In this document: one piece after another, positions 51,950 to 62,860 of the stretch | How the letters are laid out: the number at the start of each line of letters is the position of its first letter | How positions within the stretch are numbered: position 1 is the stretch's first letter | NCBI RefSeq assembly: GCF_027172205.1 | Contig: NC_070619.1 | Coordinates: 3,110,001 to 3,174,000, forward strand | Origin: Podarcis raffonei | Lineage: Eukaryota; Chordata; Lepidosauria; Squamata; Lacertidae | DNA: 64,000 nucleotides | Direction of reading: 5' to 3' | Notes under the pieces: model-generated | The model's database searches: none | Told to the model about the DNA's origin: nothing | The model's input: only the letters and a program-made list of their open reading frames with translations | Program-made: the position numbers and the translations under genes

Positions 51950-52668
51950 AGAGAAGAGGAGGGAAGAGGGATGTGGCAGGCATCCCAGCTGACATCTCCT
52001 TAGGGAGCCCAGAATGGGCCCCTTCCTCTGCCTCTGGTGTGAGGGAGGGGGGAATGGTAGTAGTGGGGTTTGGGGGGCTGAGGAGGAAGATGGAGGAAAT
52101 GGTGATGCCCTAACCGGTTGACACCCCCTTAGGGAGGGAACCCAGAATACCCTCAAAGTGGCACCTCTTCCTTGTTCCCCCCTTTCAGAAAGGAGAGTTG
52201 AAGGACTGCCTTTTCAATTATATCCTATTGGGGGGTGCTGAGAGGTCGACACAGGATCCCTATTTTCTCTGTCCCTTCCCCCCTTCCTAAAAAGGTAGTT
52301 TACATTTTGAGGCAAATGGGGGTGCTTTGAATTTAGGGAACTGGTTACTTACCCCATTTTTCAGGATTTTAAAAGGCCACACACAAACACACCCCATTTA
52401 TGGGTGCGAGGGGAAGGGTTATTGGCGGATGTGAAGGAAAATTGGCTATTTGGGGAAACGGGGTTAAGGGGGCAACAAGATGTCCTGTCCCCCGTTTCCT
52501 TTCTCCACTTCCTTAGAAAGAGAATTAAGTGGCCTCAGTTTTACAACAGAGGAAAATGGGGCTGTTCTGAGGGTGGGATAAATTGGGGGGAGTGACACCC
52601 TATTTTCCTTCTCCTCTCAGAAAAGATGTTTAAAGCCTGTTTGGTGGTTTGAGGTTACAGTATTGACA

Positions 52669-52704
<36 letters not shown>

Positions 52705-53900
52705 TGTGTGTGTGAGAGAGAGAGAGAGAGAGAATTTAGGGTGTGATATCCCCCTTCCCATCCTTCAGTAAGGGACTAAAGGACTGCTGCCCCAATTTAT
52801 GGGTGTGATTAGAAGGGGGGAAGGTTGTAGCTAAATGTAGCGGGGCAGCAAACAGAACCCCCTCTTCCCACATTCTGAATTCAGAAATGTGTGCCAGGTT
52901 GAGAGGGGAACAAGAATCGGCCTTCCTCAAACCCATGGGTCAGGAATTGAAATGGGGGATTAATACACAAAAGGGGAAGAACTGCTGTCTCCCCTCTTTC
53001 TCCCTGCTCAGAAAGGTTGTGTGTGTGGGATTAAGGACCCCCCCCTTCTCAAATTATAGTGGAGGGGTCTGAAAAATTAAAGAGGGGGATTAGATGAAGG
53101 GCACCCATAGGAATGGGTTGACACCTTACCCGAAGGAAATAAGGGGGGCAGTGACCATCATGTCGCCAATGCTTTGGAATTATTAAATGAAGGGGAGCAG
53201 AAGAGAAATAAAAACAATGGGGAGTGAGTGGAAAGGACCCCTCCAACTACTTGCAGAGGGGGTGGCTCTTTATGTCCTCTCCTTTTTCTGTCTGTGGCGG
53301 AAATGGGTTGGGTGACTCTAGCAAGCAGGGTGGGTCAACTCCACTTGCCCCCTTGCACCCCAGTAGAAAGTCTGGGACAGAGTACACCACCAGTTCAGTG
53401 GAACTCTTAAACTGGGGGATAGGGAAGATAAACATTAAAAAGATAGGGTAGAGGTAAGTGGGATCTGATGGGAGAGGGACCTGAATAACTTTCCCTTCTC
53501 TGAAGGTTTGAGGAATTAATATATTGCGGGGGAATATTGAGAGCAGGTTAATTACCCCCCCAAATACGTGAAGTAGACCGTTATTGGTGCATCCCTTCCT
53601 TTTTGACAGGTAAGGGAAGGTCTGCTCATTTCTACTCCCTTATGAGGAATGTGGGAAAGTTGTGAAGATGCTCTCCTTCCCTGCTGTATAGGGGGAGCAT
53701 TAATAACCCCCGTCCCAGTTTATGAATTGGGGATGAAAACAAACCAATGCTGCATATATGGGGTTAACTAAATTCTCCCGTTATTATGCTGTGAGTGGGA
53801 GTGGATAATTTACTCTCTTCTTGTTATCTGTACAGTATAATGAAAATTCTTAAGGGAGATTAAGGAGCCCTTTCCATTTATTTGCATGTGGGGAGGTCAC
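51950..53900 (+). repeat. Degenerate intronic array of pyrimidine/CAG units
   Basis: Units of roughly 95-145 bp recur at about 52185, 52280, 52500, 52605, 52750, 52860, 52990, 53490 and 53600. Each has a C/T-rich run, then TCAGAAAGG-like words, GGGATTAAGGA-like words, AATTTATGGGTG-like words and a G-rich run. Similarity between units is low, so this is an ancient or fast-decaying minisatellite; the boundaries are approximate. Confidence 0.45.
52668..52735 (+). repeat. (TG)n(AG)n microsatellite
   Basis: GTTTGTGTGTG continuing as a TG run to about 52712, then an AG run to about 52732. Confidence 0.9.
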
Positions 53901-54454
53901 CATTGGGGATTATTTTGGGGAGTGGGAACTGCTAATGAGCTCTCCAGTTCATGTCTGTGTTGAGGATTTAATGACCCATTTTCTATTATCATTATTTATT
54001 CTGCTATCCTGTATTTCTTAATCACCTTCTAAAATATTGGCTCAATGTGATTTACACATAAGATAATTAAAAACAGTGAAAAATACAAAAGCAACAAATG
54101 AATCAATTCTCCCTATAAGGGTGTGGGAGAGAATTGTGAGGGAGGGGTTCTGAATTATTCTCCCAGTGCTTGTGTGTTTTGTTATGGGGATATGAATAAT
54201 TTATCTTGCGTTTAAATTTATAGCCCACCCTTCCACCCAAAGAAACCTAAGGGGTGTTTTTATTTGCAGGGGATTGTGGAATAAAAGGGTGTGCGGATTT
54301 CTAATTTAACATGGAGAATTGTGAGAGCGGGGAGTTTATGTAACCCCCTCCTCACTGTATTTGAATATCAGGTGTTGATAAAGTTCCCTTGTGTGCATGT
54401 GAGGGAAAGGAGAAAAGCTTAATAATGTGTGTGTAAATTGTTCCGAGGGGGGTG

Positions 54455-54545
54455 GCTAACCTGTAGCCCTCCAGATGCTATAGTCCGATGACTCCCATCA
54501 GCCACAAACGATGGAATCTGGAGGGCCACGGGTTAGCCACACCTC
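54455..54545. mobile_element. Palindromic MITE (hAT-like type)
   Basis: GTGGCTAACCTGTAGCCCTC and GAGGGCCACGGGTTAGCCAC are inverted ends around CCGATGACTCCCATCAGCC. Non-coding. Confidence 0.65.
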
Positions 54546-55489
54546 CGGTAAACGAAAGGTTTGTTTCTAAATCCATGAACATGTCTTTGTGCATGTGTTC
54601 AGAACAGGGGAAATCATTAATAATATTTACTAATTTGAGAACTTGCAGCTGTCCAGTAAAGCCAATGCGAACCTTTTTTTTTTTTTAAATGCTCAGTCGC
54701 AATGAAGAGATAACATATGACTCCTGTTAGCATAGATGCTGTTTGTTGGTGGGGGTGAGTCTGCTGCAGTTAATATTGTGTAAGGTTGAGGAGTTATGGT
54801 GGGAGTGCTTTGCGGACTCGGTGCCTTCTCTGATATGTGTGCTTGCGCTATGACCGGTTATCGTAATGCCCATGAGTGCACATGGATTGCGATCAAGTTG
54901 CTGCCTCTATCCAAGAGTAGGAGGGCACAAGCATTACATTTCTTCTGCAATAATGCCACTTTATTTGACCAGGTTGGGGGGGGGCTGGATTTGAGCAGCA
55001 CATCCTCATGCCTTTCTCTATGTGTAGAGCAGTTGAAGGCCGATACGGGCTCCTCATCACAGCACTTCAGCATTGCTAAAAATGTGCGGTGCGCACAATT
55101 CTTTAATGCACTAAGTTGTCTGGTTTAGTGTGGGCTTTCTGTGCTGTGGAATTTGAATTTAGCTTGTGTGGTGTGGCTGTTACTAATAAGTAACAACAGT
55201 AATGATGCACCTACAATTCATTTTATAATGTTCTCTCTTAGTAATATGGCATTGTTGGCATTTTCTTACAAACGGTGGAAAGTTAAGAGCTACCTCTGGG
55301 GTTAGGAGAGTCAGTTGTACTAGAGTGTGTTAGCCACTGTGCTCTTGCAAAGTTGATGGCACTGTTAACACACAAACACACCATGGCAAGAGAGCAATAG
55401 AGACCTCACCGCCTGGAGCTCCTTTCCCCAACTTGCCTTCCTCCAGATGTGTTAGATTTCTTTGTCCGTCTACCCTGACCACTTCCCGC

Positions 55490-55810
55490 CAGTGCTAGAA
55501 ATTAGCCAGGTGCCAGGCACGTTTTGCGACTGGTGCAGGTCCAGTTTTGGCCAAGTGAAGATCTCTGGTGACTGGGCAAAGCAAAATGTCACTTAGAGAA
55601 GGATCTGAAAGATTTTCCTTGAAGCTTGAATTTGTTTTATTTGATTTGATGTTTTAATGTGTTGTAAGCTGCTTTGAGATTTGTTTTTTTAAAATATAAA
55701 GGGGTATAGAAATGAAATGAATAATACTACTACCAATAATAGCCACCATTGGGGGGGAAATGGTGCCAAGACATACTGTTGCGGTGACTGCAACCTGTTA
55801 GATTATATCT
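55490..55810 (-). repeat. Unnamed dispersed repeat, copy 3
   Basis: CACTTAGAGAAGGATCTGAA is the reverse complement of the words at 47140. TGCCAAGACATACTGTTGCG and GTGACTGCAACCT match the core also seen at 2120, 3695, 37557, 58640 and 62800. Confidence 0.5.
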
Positions 55811-56039
55811 CTGCCTCCCACACTGGCTGCCGTGAATCAAACACCATCTAGAGGACCACAGGTTCCCCCATCCCTGACAATACCCTAGTTGGCATAGGGA
55901 TCATCATCAGTTGATTATGCATATGGTCTGGTTCTTGATGGAATGCAAGGCTTGCTTTTCAGTATCTAATGCTTAGGCACCCCCTGTATTAGTCGGGGTC
56001 ACCCCGAAACAGACTGACACTGCAGCAGGGTTGGGTGCG

Positions 56040-56260
56040 GTCTCAAATCTTTCCAGTTAAGGGTAGAAAAAGGGGCTCCTAAGAACAGGAGACTAGCCTG
56101 ATGTGTCAGATTGGTGGCCCAACTAGTCCAGTATTCTGTTCTCACAGTGGCCAACCAAATGCCTCAGTGGGAAGGCCACAAACAAGCCCCCCCCCAATGG
56201 TTTTCAGCAATTAGGATTCCTCAGAGCCTCCGACTGTAGAGGCACAGCATAGCCATCACA
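56040..56260 (-). mobile_element. CR1 LINE 3' end, divergent subfamily
   Basis: Minus strand carries GGCATTTGGTTGGCCACTGT, GAGAACAGAATACTGGACTA, GTTGGGCCACCAATCTGACA. Same type as plus-strand 59640-59930. Confidence 0.55.
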
Positions 56261-57516
56261 GCATGAATTTGTCTCTTGGATTCCCCCCAAGCATACAATC
56301 GTTGGCCTGTATTTGGGTCAAGTGGGCAGCCAGGCTTTTGTTCTGCTTGGGCTGCTGGTGATCATTACATCTCTTTTTTAAAAAATTGGGGCCAATCCAG
56401 ATTAAGGCACTGAGGATGGGATGGCTGAGTTTGGGAGATAACATTTTGGGGCAGGAGGAGAAACAGTGAGGGTAGCAATGAAGCTCAATCTTCACTGCTG
56501 ATTGAGTGTGTGGGGGTGTCCCTTGGGAATATGTGTTAGTCGGCTGATGCAGCGTAATACCCGTTTAACATATTCTCTCTAAATTCATTTTCATCTGCTG
56601 GGCAGGATCGGCAGTCTAAGCACGCTCCCTTTAACGCTGCTGTCTCTGTCACAGGTGCTGCCTTGTAAAGCTTTGTGGAAATGTCATGTCGTCTCAGAGG
56701 GTCTGGGTTCAAGGGGCTTTTGCTACGTAGGGCCAAGGGTCGGCAGAGTGGCCTTTGCCTGCTCGGGGACTGCAGCACCCATCAGCTGTGCAGCTGTGGA
56801 TGATGGGAATTGTAGTCCAAATCACCCAAAGGGTGTGAACTTGATGCAGACAAGTTAATAGCTGGTGTCTCTTTCTGAATTTCTCACTGCCCTCACACTG
56901 GGGCAGACTATTGCAGAAAAGCAGGTGTGATAGATATAAGAGATTTTAAAAGGAGCTGTGGTGTGATGTTCTGTTGCAGGAGGTGAGTGTTTATTGGGTG
57001 ATGTTTTCACAGTGGGCTGACAGTATAGTGGTGCGTGTTCCGTTTCAGTGTGCCAGTACATGGAAAGAATATTTTTTTATGCACCCTTGAGCCTGTAGTA
57101 TTCTCTCTCTCTCTCTTGCATCTACAAATGTGGTACCAAAAGAGACCCGGTGAAATTCTCCTGCATTTGCAGAACCAGTGCGTGACAGGGGTCTCTTCTG
57201 CCTAGCAATCTGTTCTCATTCTTCCCACCTGTACATTGAGTCAAGAGGTGGGGGTTGTGGTGGCAAATGCCCCATGGATAATGTCCCTGCTGCACCTTAA
57301 TTGGCACCAAGGGCTCTAAAGCACACCTCTTCCAGCTCTGCCTAGTCTCTTGCGGTTTGGGCAAAAACACGTAACTACAAATTATAGTGTGATTATGGAG
57401 GTTGTGCCTCCGGCCTGGTCTTCTACCAAGGCACTATCTGTCATAGGTGGTTTAAAAAACGAAATCACCCCTCTTTCATCTGCCATTCGCAGATGCAAGG
57501 AATCGCAGGTGCTTTT

Positions 57517-57518
57517 GT

Positions 57519-57552
<34 letters not shown>

Positions 57553-57575
57553 GAGAGAGAGAGAGAGGGAGGGAG
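57517..57575 (+). repeat. (GT)n(GA)n microsatellite
   Basis: GTACGTGTGTGTG to about 57550, then a GAGAGA run with GGGAGG. Confidence 0.9.
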
Positions 57576-58059
57576 AGCGCGCAAAATGAAATTATAATAG
57601 GCCAGGAACAATTGAGCATAGTGTTGATTCTGTCAAAAAGAAGTTTCCTCTTTTGACTTCCTGGTGTTGGGATAGTGTCAATATTTGCTTTTCAGAGGTT
57701 CGGAGATAAGCCTAGATAAGGAACAAAGATTACATTTTACTTTTTTCTATATTTTTTTGTCAATGGCTCTTTGGCTGAAATTGTGGATGGACCTGGGTGG
57801 TATCAGGTGTTCGGTGACTGAAGTGGCCTAACCCTTCTGTTGACTTTGGATCTGTTGTTATTCTGATAGCAGAACTTTTTGAAGAGTCAGCTCCATCATT
57901 GAATTCCACGCTGCACCCCCCCCCCCAAATGTGCCCCAGGGGTTCAGTCGTCTTGATCAGCTGTTAGTTTTGCCAGAGACACACTCTGAGGAGGGTTAGG
58001 GACATAGAGGGCCAAGCCCTCCTCCAAAGTTGTCACATGGTGGACTTCCTCTCCACCCG

Positions 58060-58178
58060 AACTAGGGAAGTTTTTAATCACTGGTGCTGGAAGCTGCCCA
58101 GTGACTGGGGAAACCCAGCCAGATGGGCGGGGTATAACTAATAATAATACAGTAACAACAACAACAACAACAACAACA
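58060..58178 (+). mobile_element. L2 LINE 3' end with (CAA)n
   Basis: GAAGCTGCCCAGTGACTGGG, AAACCCAGCCAGATGGGCGG, GGTATAACTAATAATAAT, then (CAA)n to 58178. Confidence 0.72.
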
Positions 58179-58639
58179 TGCTTCTGGATGCCAGCAGCTG
58201 GGAAATGCAGGAGGGGAGAGTTGCTCTTATGCTCAGATCCTGCTTGTGGGTTTCCCAGAAAAGTCACCTGGTTGGCCCCTGTCAGAAGAGGAGGCAGGAC
58301 TAAGTGGGCAGTGGGGTCTGATCCAGCAGGCTCTTCTTATGTTTGGCAGTTGAAGGGAGCCTGGTGGGCTTGAAGGGGAGAGGCTGCCACTCAGTGGAGT
58401 CTCTGCTTTGCACAACTTCCCTGCTTTGATCTTTAGCATCTTCAGGTAGGACTGGTAAAAGACTCCCTGCCTGGAACCCTGGAGATGTGCTGCTGCCAGT
58501 CAGTGGAGACAGCACTGAGTGGGATGGATGACTCTGTATCAGGCAGCTTCCTGTCAGTGTTAAGAATTTCCCAGGTGCCAGGAGAAATGAGCTAGATAAT
58601 AAAAATAACATAAATAAAAATGATTCTCCTTGCCAAAAA

Positions 58640-58710
58640 AAGAGAAGGTGCCTAGACATTCCATTGTGGCGACTGCAACCTAGGCTTAAGCTGCCAATTA
58701 GCACACATAG
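58640..58710 (+). repeat. Core of unnamed dispersed repeat
   Basis: AGGTGCCTAGACATTCCATT, GTGGCGACTGCAACCTAGGC, TTAAGCTGCC. Compare 3695-3755 (TGGTGCCTGGACATTCTGTT). Confidence 0.6.
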
Positions 58711-58924
58711 CTGCATTTCTAACACTGCTGTCTATGTTCTTCTGGGACAGTAGCTTCCTATTGCAGACCCCTTATTTACAGATATTCTGCCCAGGCTGCT
58801 TATATTTTCCAGCTAGCTTTTCACTCTGGAGGCTGGTTTCTTTGTCTTGATACCTGTGGAAACATCATGGATGAAGTATGTAGCTTGCTTTCCCTTCAAA
58901 GTAGCCTTTCCCAATGTGTGTGTT

Positions 58925-58926
58925 TG

Positions 58927-58967
<41 letters not shown>
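58925..58967 (+). repeat. (CA)n microsatellite
   Basis: About 20 CA units following GTTTGTATA. Confidence 0.92.
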
Positions 58968-58968
<1 letters not shown>

Positions 58969-59299
58969 AAAATAAATGCCAGGAACATCTGGAGGGCACC
59001 TGGTTGGGGACGGTTCATCTAGGCAAAATAGTCTTTGTCACTGATGACTGCTTATGTTCTGTTCCTGTTTGAGATGTCTGCAGGCAGAGCAGATGGCTAG
59101 TGGGAGAAGCTTTGCTGTGCTGCTAGCTTTGCCCTTAATTTAAAGAAAAATAATAACAATCATTTAAAAGGGAGCAACCACGTACGCTTTAGCACTCTGG
59201 GAATATTTTAATGGTATCAAATAACGATGGTCAACGGAGAGCGACCAATCAGCGTGCTAATAATAAAAAGCAATAACAATGGTAATTAGCAAGTCAAAA

Positions 59300-59560
59300 T
59301 CTCCTGCTCTGGATAGTAGGATTCAAACCAATGGCTTCAAGCTACAAGAAAGGAGATTCCGACTAAATATCAGGAAAACTTTCTGACAGTAAGAGTTGTT
59401 AGACAGTGGAACAGTCTCCCCTGTTCTCCTTCGTTAGAGATTTTTAAGCAGAGGTTGGGTGGCCCTCTGTCATGGATGCTTTAGTTGAGATTCCTGCATT
59501 GCAGCGCATTGGACTAGAGGACCCTAGGGGTCCCTTCCAACTGTGATTCTATGGAAAGGA
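59300..59560 (+). mobile_element. CR1 LINE 3' end (old)
   Basis: CCAATGGCTTCAAGCTACAA, AGGAGATTCCGACTAAATAT, GAGTTGTTAGACAGTGGAAC, TGCATTGCAGCGCATTGGAC. Confidence 0.78.
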
Positions 59561-59639
59561 GTGCTGTGCCATTATATGTGAGGTTCAGTTTTCAAAAAGT
59601 GGACTCGGGGCAGGCAAAAATCTGCCTGCCTCCCCCCCC

Positions 59640-59930
59640 CCGCCCTGCCTCCTGGAAGAAGTGATAACTTCTTCATCGCTAAACTATGGAATTTGTTCTT
59701 GCAACGGGCACCAACTTGTGTGGCTTTCGAAGAGGATTAGACATGTTCATGGAGGACAAGGCTATCAATAGCTATTAACCACAATGGCTGACACTTACAA
59801 GTGGGGAGAGCACTGCTGTTGAGCTCGTCTACCTTGAGGGCTTCCTATTTGGGCAGCAGGTTGGCTGCTGTGAGAACAGGATTCTGGACTAAATGGGCCT
59901 CCTATGGCTTGATTCATTTTGTAACATGAT
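59640..59930 (+). mobile_element. CR1 LINE 3' end, divergent subfamily
   Basis: GGCTTTCGAAGAGGATTAGA, CATGTTCATGGAGGACAAGG, CTGTGAGAACAGGATTCTGG, ACTAAATGGGCCTCCTATGG. Confidence 0.7.
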
Positions 59931-60289
59931 GGTGCCATTGATGACAAAGGAAGCCTCATTCTGAACGCAAGAAGAGATTACACACCTTTTGTCTAGGCAT
60001 CTGAGGTACACTCCTCGCCAGGGATGTGGTGGCTTTTTTTTTGGTAAACTTTCTCATGCATATCCAAGTAACTTGCATAGAGTAATTTGCATTGGAAGAT
60101 TTTCCTGAAGCCTTTGAGGGCAATCTAACTTAGTACATTTATTTTACTTGTCTTTAGCAAAGGAAAGCTATGGCCTTCAAAACCGCCAAGCTTGCCTCAT
60201 AGCGTCTTTGAAGTGGGCACTGTCTGTCCATTGTTACTCATGAAGTTAGAAAAAGGTAGAAATTCTATGAGGAAATTAAAGCCCTGGAA

Positions 60290-61430
60290 AATCCTCTGTT
60301 TTGGAAAAGTTATTGCTCCCTACCTTGCTGTACTCTAACCCTGGCTGTGTCCAATTGATACAGGACTACCTCTGGTTGGAAGGTTTGGGGTTAGGCATCC
60401 CCTTTCCAACAACACTTTGGAGGTCCCAAGCCTCAAAGAAGGTTAGATTGATTTCAACTAGGGCCAGGGCCTTTTCAGAACTTGGTGGAACACTCTGTCA
60501 CAAGAATCATAGAATCCTAGAGTTGGAAGAGACCACAAGGGCCATCGAGTCCAACCCCCTGCCAAGCAGGAAACACCATCAGAGCACTCCTGACATATGG
60601 TTGTCAAGCCTCTGCTTAAAGACCTCCAAAGAAGGAGACTCCACCACACTCCTTGGCAGCAAATTCCACTGTCAAACAGCTCTTACTGTCAGGAAGTTCT
60701 TCCTAATGTTTAGGTGGAATCTTCTTTCCTGCAGTTTGGATCCATTGCTCCGTGTCCGCTTCTCTGGAGCAGCAGAAAACAACCTTTCTCCCTCCTCTAT
60801 GTGACATCCTTTTATATATTTGAACATGGCTATCATATCACCCCTTAACCTCCTCTTCTCCAGGCTAAACATGCCCAGCTCCCTTAGCCGTTCCTCATAA
60901 GGCATCGTTTCCAGGCCTTTGACCATTTTGGTTGCCCTCCTCTGGACACATTCCAGTTTGTCAGTGTCCTTCTTGAACTGTGGTGCCCAGAACTGGACAC
61001 AGTACTCCAGGTGAGGTCTGACCAGAGCAGAATACAGTGGCACTATTACTTCCCTTGATCTAGAGACTAGGGCCCTGCGGGAATTTGACATCTTTCTGTA
61101 GGGCCTGCAAGAACGAGCTGTTCCACTGGGCCTTCGGCTTAGACTCACTCTGACCCTTGGCTTTTTTGCTGTCCCATGTAGGACCAGCATGGATAGCTGG
61201 CTCGGGTGAGTATCTGATGTTTCCTCCCTTTATGGTCTTGATTTATAGGCTACTACTAAAATGAGGCTGTATTTTAAGCCATATTTTAATTAACTATTTG
61301 TTGTTGTTGTTTTTTCTATTATGTTTTATTGTAATTTATATTTGGTGTGAGCCGCCCAGAGCCCTGGCCCTGGCTAGAGAGGGCGGGGTATAAATAAAAA
61401 TTTATTATATTATAATTATTATTATGTTCT
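60290..61430 (+). mobile_element. LINE 3' region split by a CR1
   Basis: The left part ends GGTGGAACACTCTGTCACAAGA and the right part continues GACTAGGGCCCTGCGGGAAT, CTGCAAGAACGAGCTGTTCC, then the tail AGAGAGGGCGGGGTATAAAT. This resembles L2-type 3' ends (same tail as 26510-26668). The CR1 at 60506-61064 breaks it. Confidence 0.65.
60506..61064 (-). mobile_element. Young 5'-truncated CR1 inserted in a LINE
   Basis: The minus-strand frame reads [58 protein letters not shown]. It differs from the full-length CR1 at 20355 by only a few residues over ~135, so it is the same subfamily and similar age. Starts at the CR1 3' terminus (ATCATAGAATCC). Confidence 0.9.
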
Positions 61431-61681
61431 GCCATAGCTCTTATCGACTCGTGCCTGGCAAGATTGGGAGGGCTGGCAGCAATTGTCTCAGCAGTGCAGG
61501 GGGAGGGTTGCTTTCTATTTTCTTTAACAGCTACAGCCTTGTGAACAGTTCTGTACACTTTTGCCAAGAGGGTGCAAAAAATACCAGAGAGAAAGGGGAG
61601 GTGTCTTCCATGTGAGGCAGTGGGGAGTGCACAAAGCATCAACAGATTTCAACTCAGCACTAATTCCAGGGCACTTCAAAG

Positions 61682-62020
61682 AACCATAGAGTCGTAGAAT
61701 TGGGAGGGACCCAAAGACTCATCTAGTCCAACCCCCCTGCAATCCAGGAATCACAATTAGAGAATCCCTGACCTGACAGATGGCCATCCAACTTCTGCTT
61801 TAAAACCTTCAGTGAAGAAGAATTCGCCACCTTCCCTGGTAGTCAGTTCTGTTGTTGAAGAGCTCTTGCTGTCTGAAAGTTCTTCCCAATGTTGAGTCTG
61901 AATCTCCTTGTCATTTGAATCCATTGCCTCGAGTTCTCCCCTCTTGGAGCAGCAGAAAACAGTTGGGCTCCATCTTCTGTGTAGCAGCCTTTCAGGCATC
62001 TGAAGATGGCTCTCATATCA
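61682..62020 (-). mobile_element. CR1 LINE 3' end
   Basis: CCATAGAGTCGTAGAATTGG, TCATCTAGTCCAACCCCCCT, GTTGAAGAGCTCTTGCTGTC, CCATTGCCTCGAGTTCTCC: reverse complement of a CR1 subfamily 3' end. Confidence 0.8.
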
Positions 62021-62151
62021 TGGACATGATCTTATTTCTGTACAACATCCTTTGCTACCTGGTGCCCTGCAGGTGCCTTCAGCTCCCTGATCTCATCACC
62101 CCCTGCCAAAGGTCTCCAGGACACCAGCTTGGCAAAGGCATTGCCACGCAA

Positions 62152-62418
62152 TACAGTGGTGCCTCACAAGACGAAATTAATTCGTTCTGCGAGTTTTTTC
62201 GTCTTGCGATTTTTTCGTCTTGTGAAGCACGGTTTCCCGAAAACCTCAAAAAAGGCTACCACACCGCGTGCTCTGAGTTGCTCTTGCAAGACGTTTTCGT
62301 CTTGCGCAGCGAGCCCATAGGGAAATTCATCTTGCGAAGCAACTCAAAAAACGAAAAACTCTTTCGTCTTGCGAGTTTTTCGTCTTGCGAGGCATTTGTC
62401 TTGCGAGGTACCACTGTA
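62152..62418. mobile_element. MITE with TACAGTGGTRCC termini
   Basis: TACAGTGGTGCCTCACAAGA to TTGCGAGGTACCACTGTA. The interior is built from the word GTCTTGCGA and its relatives in both orientations. Same termini as 19198-19441 but no interior similarity. Confidence 0.8.
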
Positions 62419-62759
62419 GTGTTTTTCAGGAGAACCTGTAGTTCAGTTGTAGGAACAATGCCTTTGCATACAGGTGGCTCCAGCTTCAATTGTTCCTTAG
62501 CAATTCCAGTGAAATGATCTCTCAGGTAAATGATGATGGAGGAAGTCCTCCCCTCCCCTCGTGTCCCTGGCTAACAGAGTAGACAATACTGGCCTAGGTG
62601 GATGTAGTCTGTCGTGGTATAAAGTAACTTCTTTTGTTGTTATCTCAGAATTTAAGGTCCTGGTTTATGGGAGCTGAGAGAGGGAGATTTGACTTAAAGC
62701 GCTGTGGGCTTTTCAACCTTGAGACTGAGGGCTGATTGTGTGCTTTCCAAGCCTCTATC

Positions 62760-62860
62760 TGGTCCTTTCTAACACTCAGTGTTAGAAACTCTGATAATAT
62801 AAGCCAGACACCAAATGGCTCCTTAACCCAGGGTTATAGTCACCAAAACGGAATACCTGG
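62760..62860 (-). repeat. Core of unnamed dispersed repeat
   Basis: AAATGGCTCCTTAACCCAGG and GTTATAGTCACCAAAACGGA match (reversed) the cores at 3695 and 58640. Confidence 0.5.
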
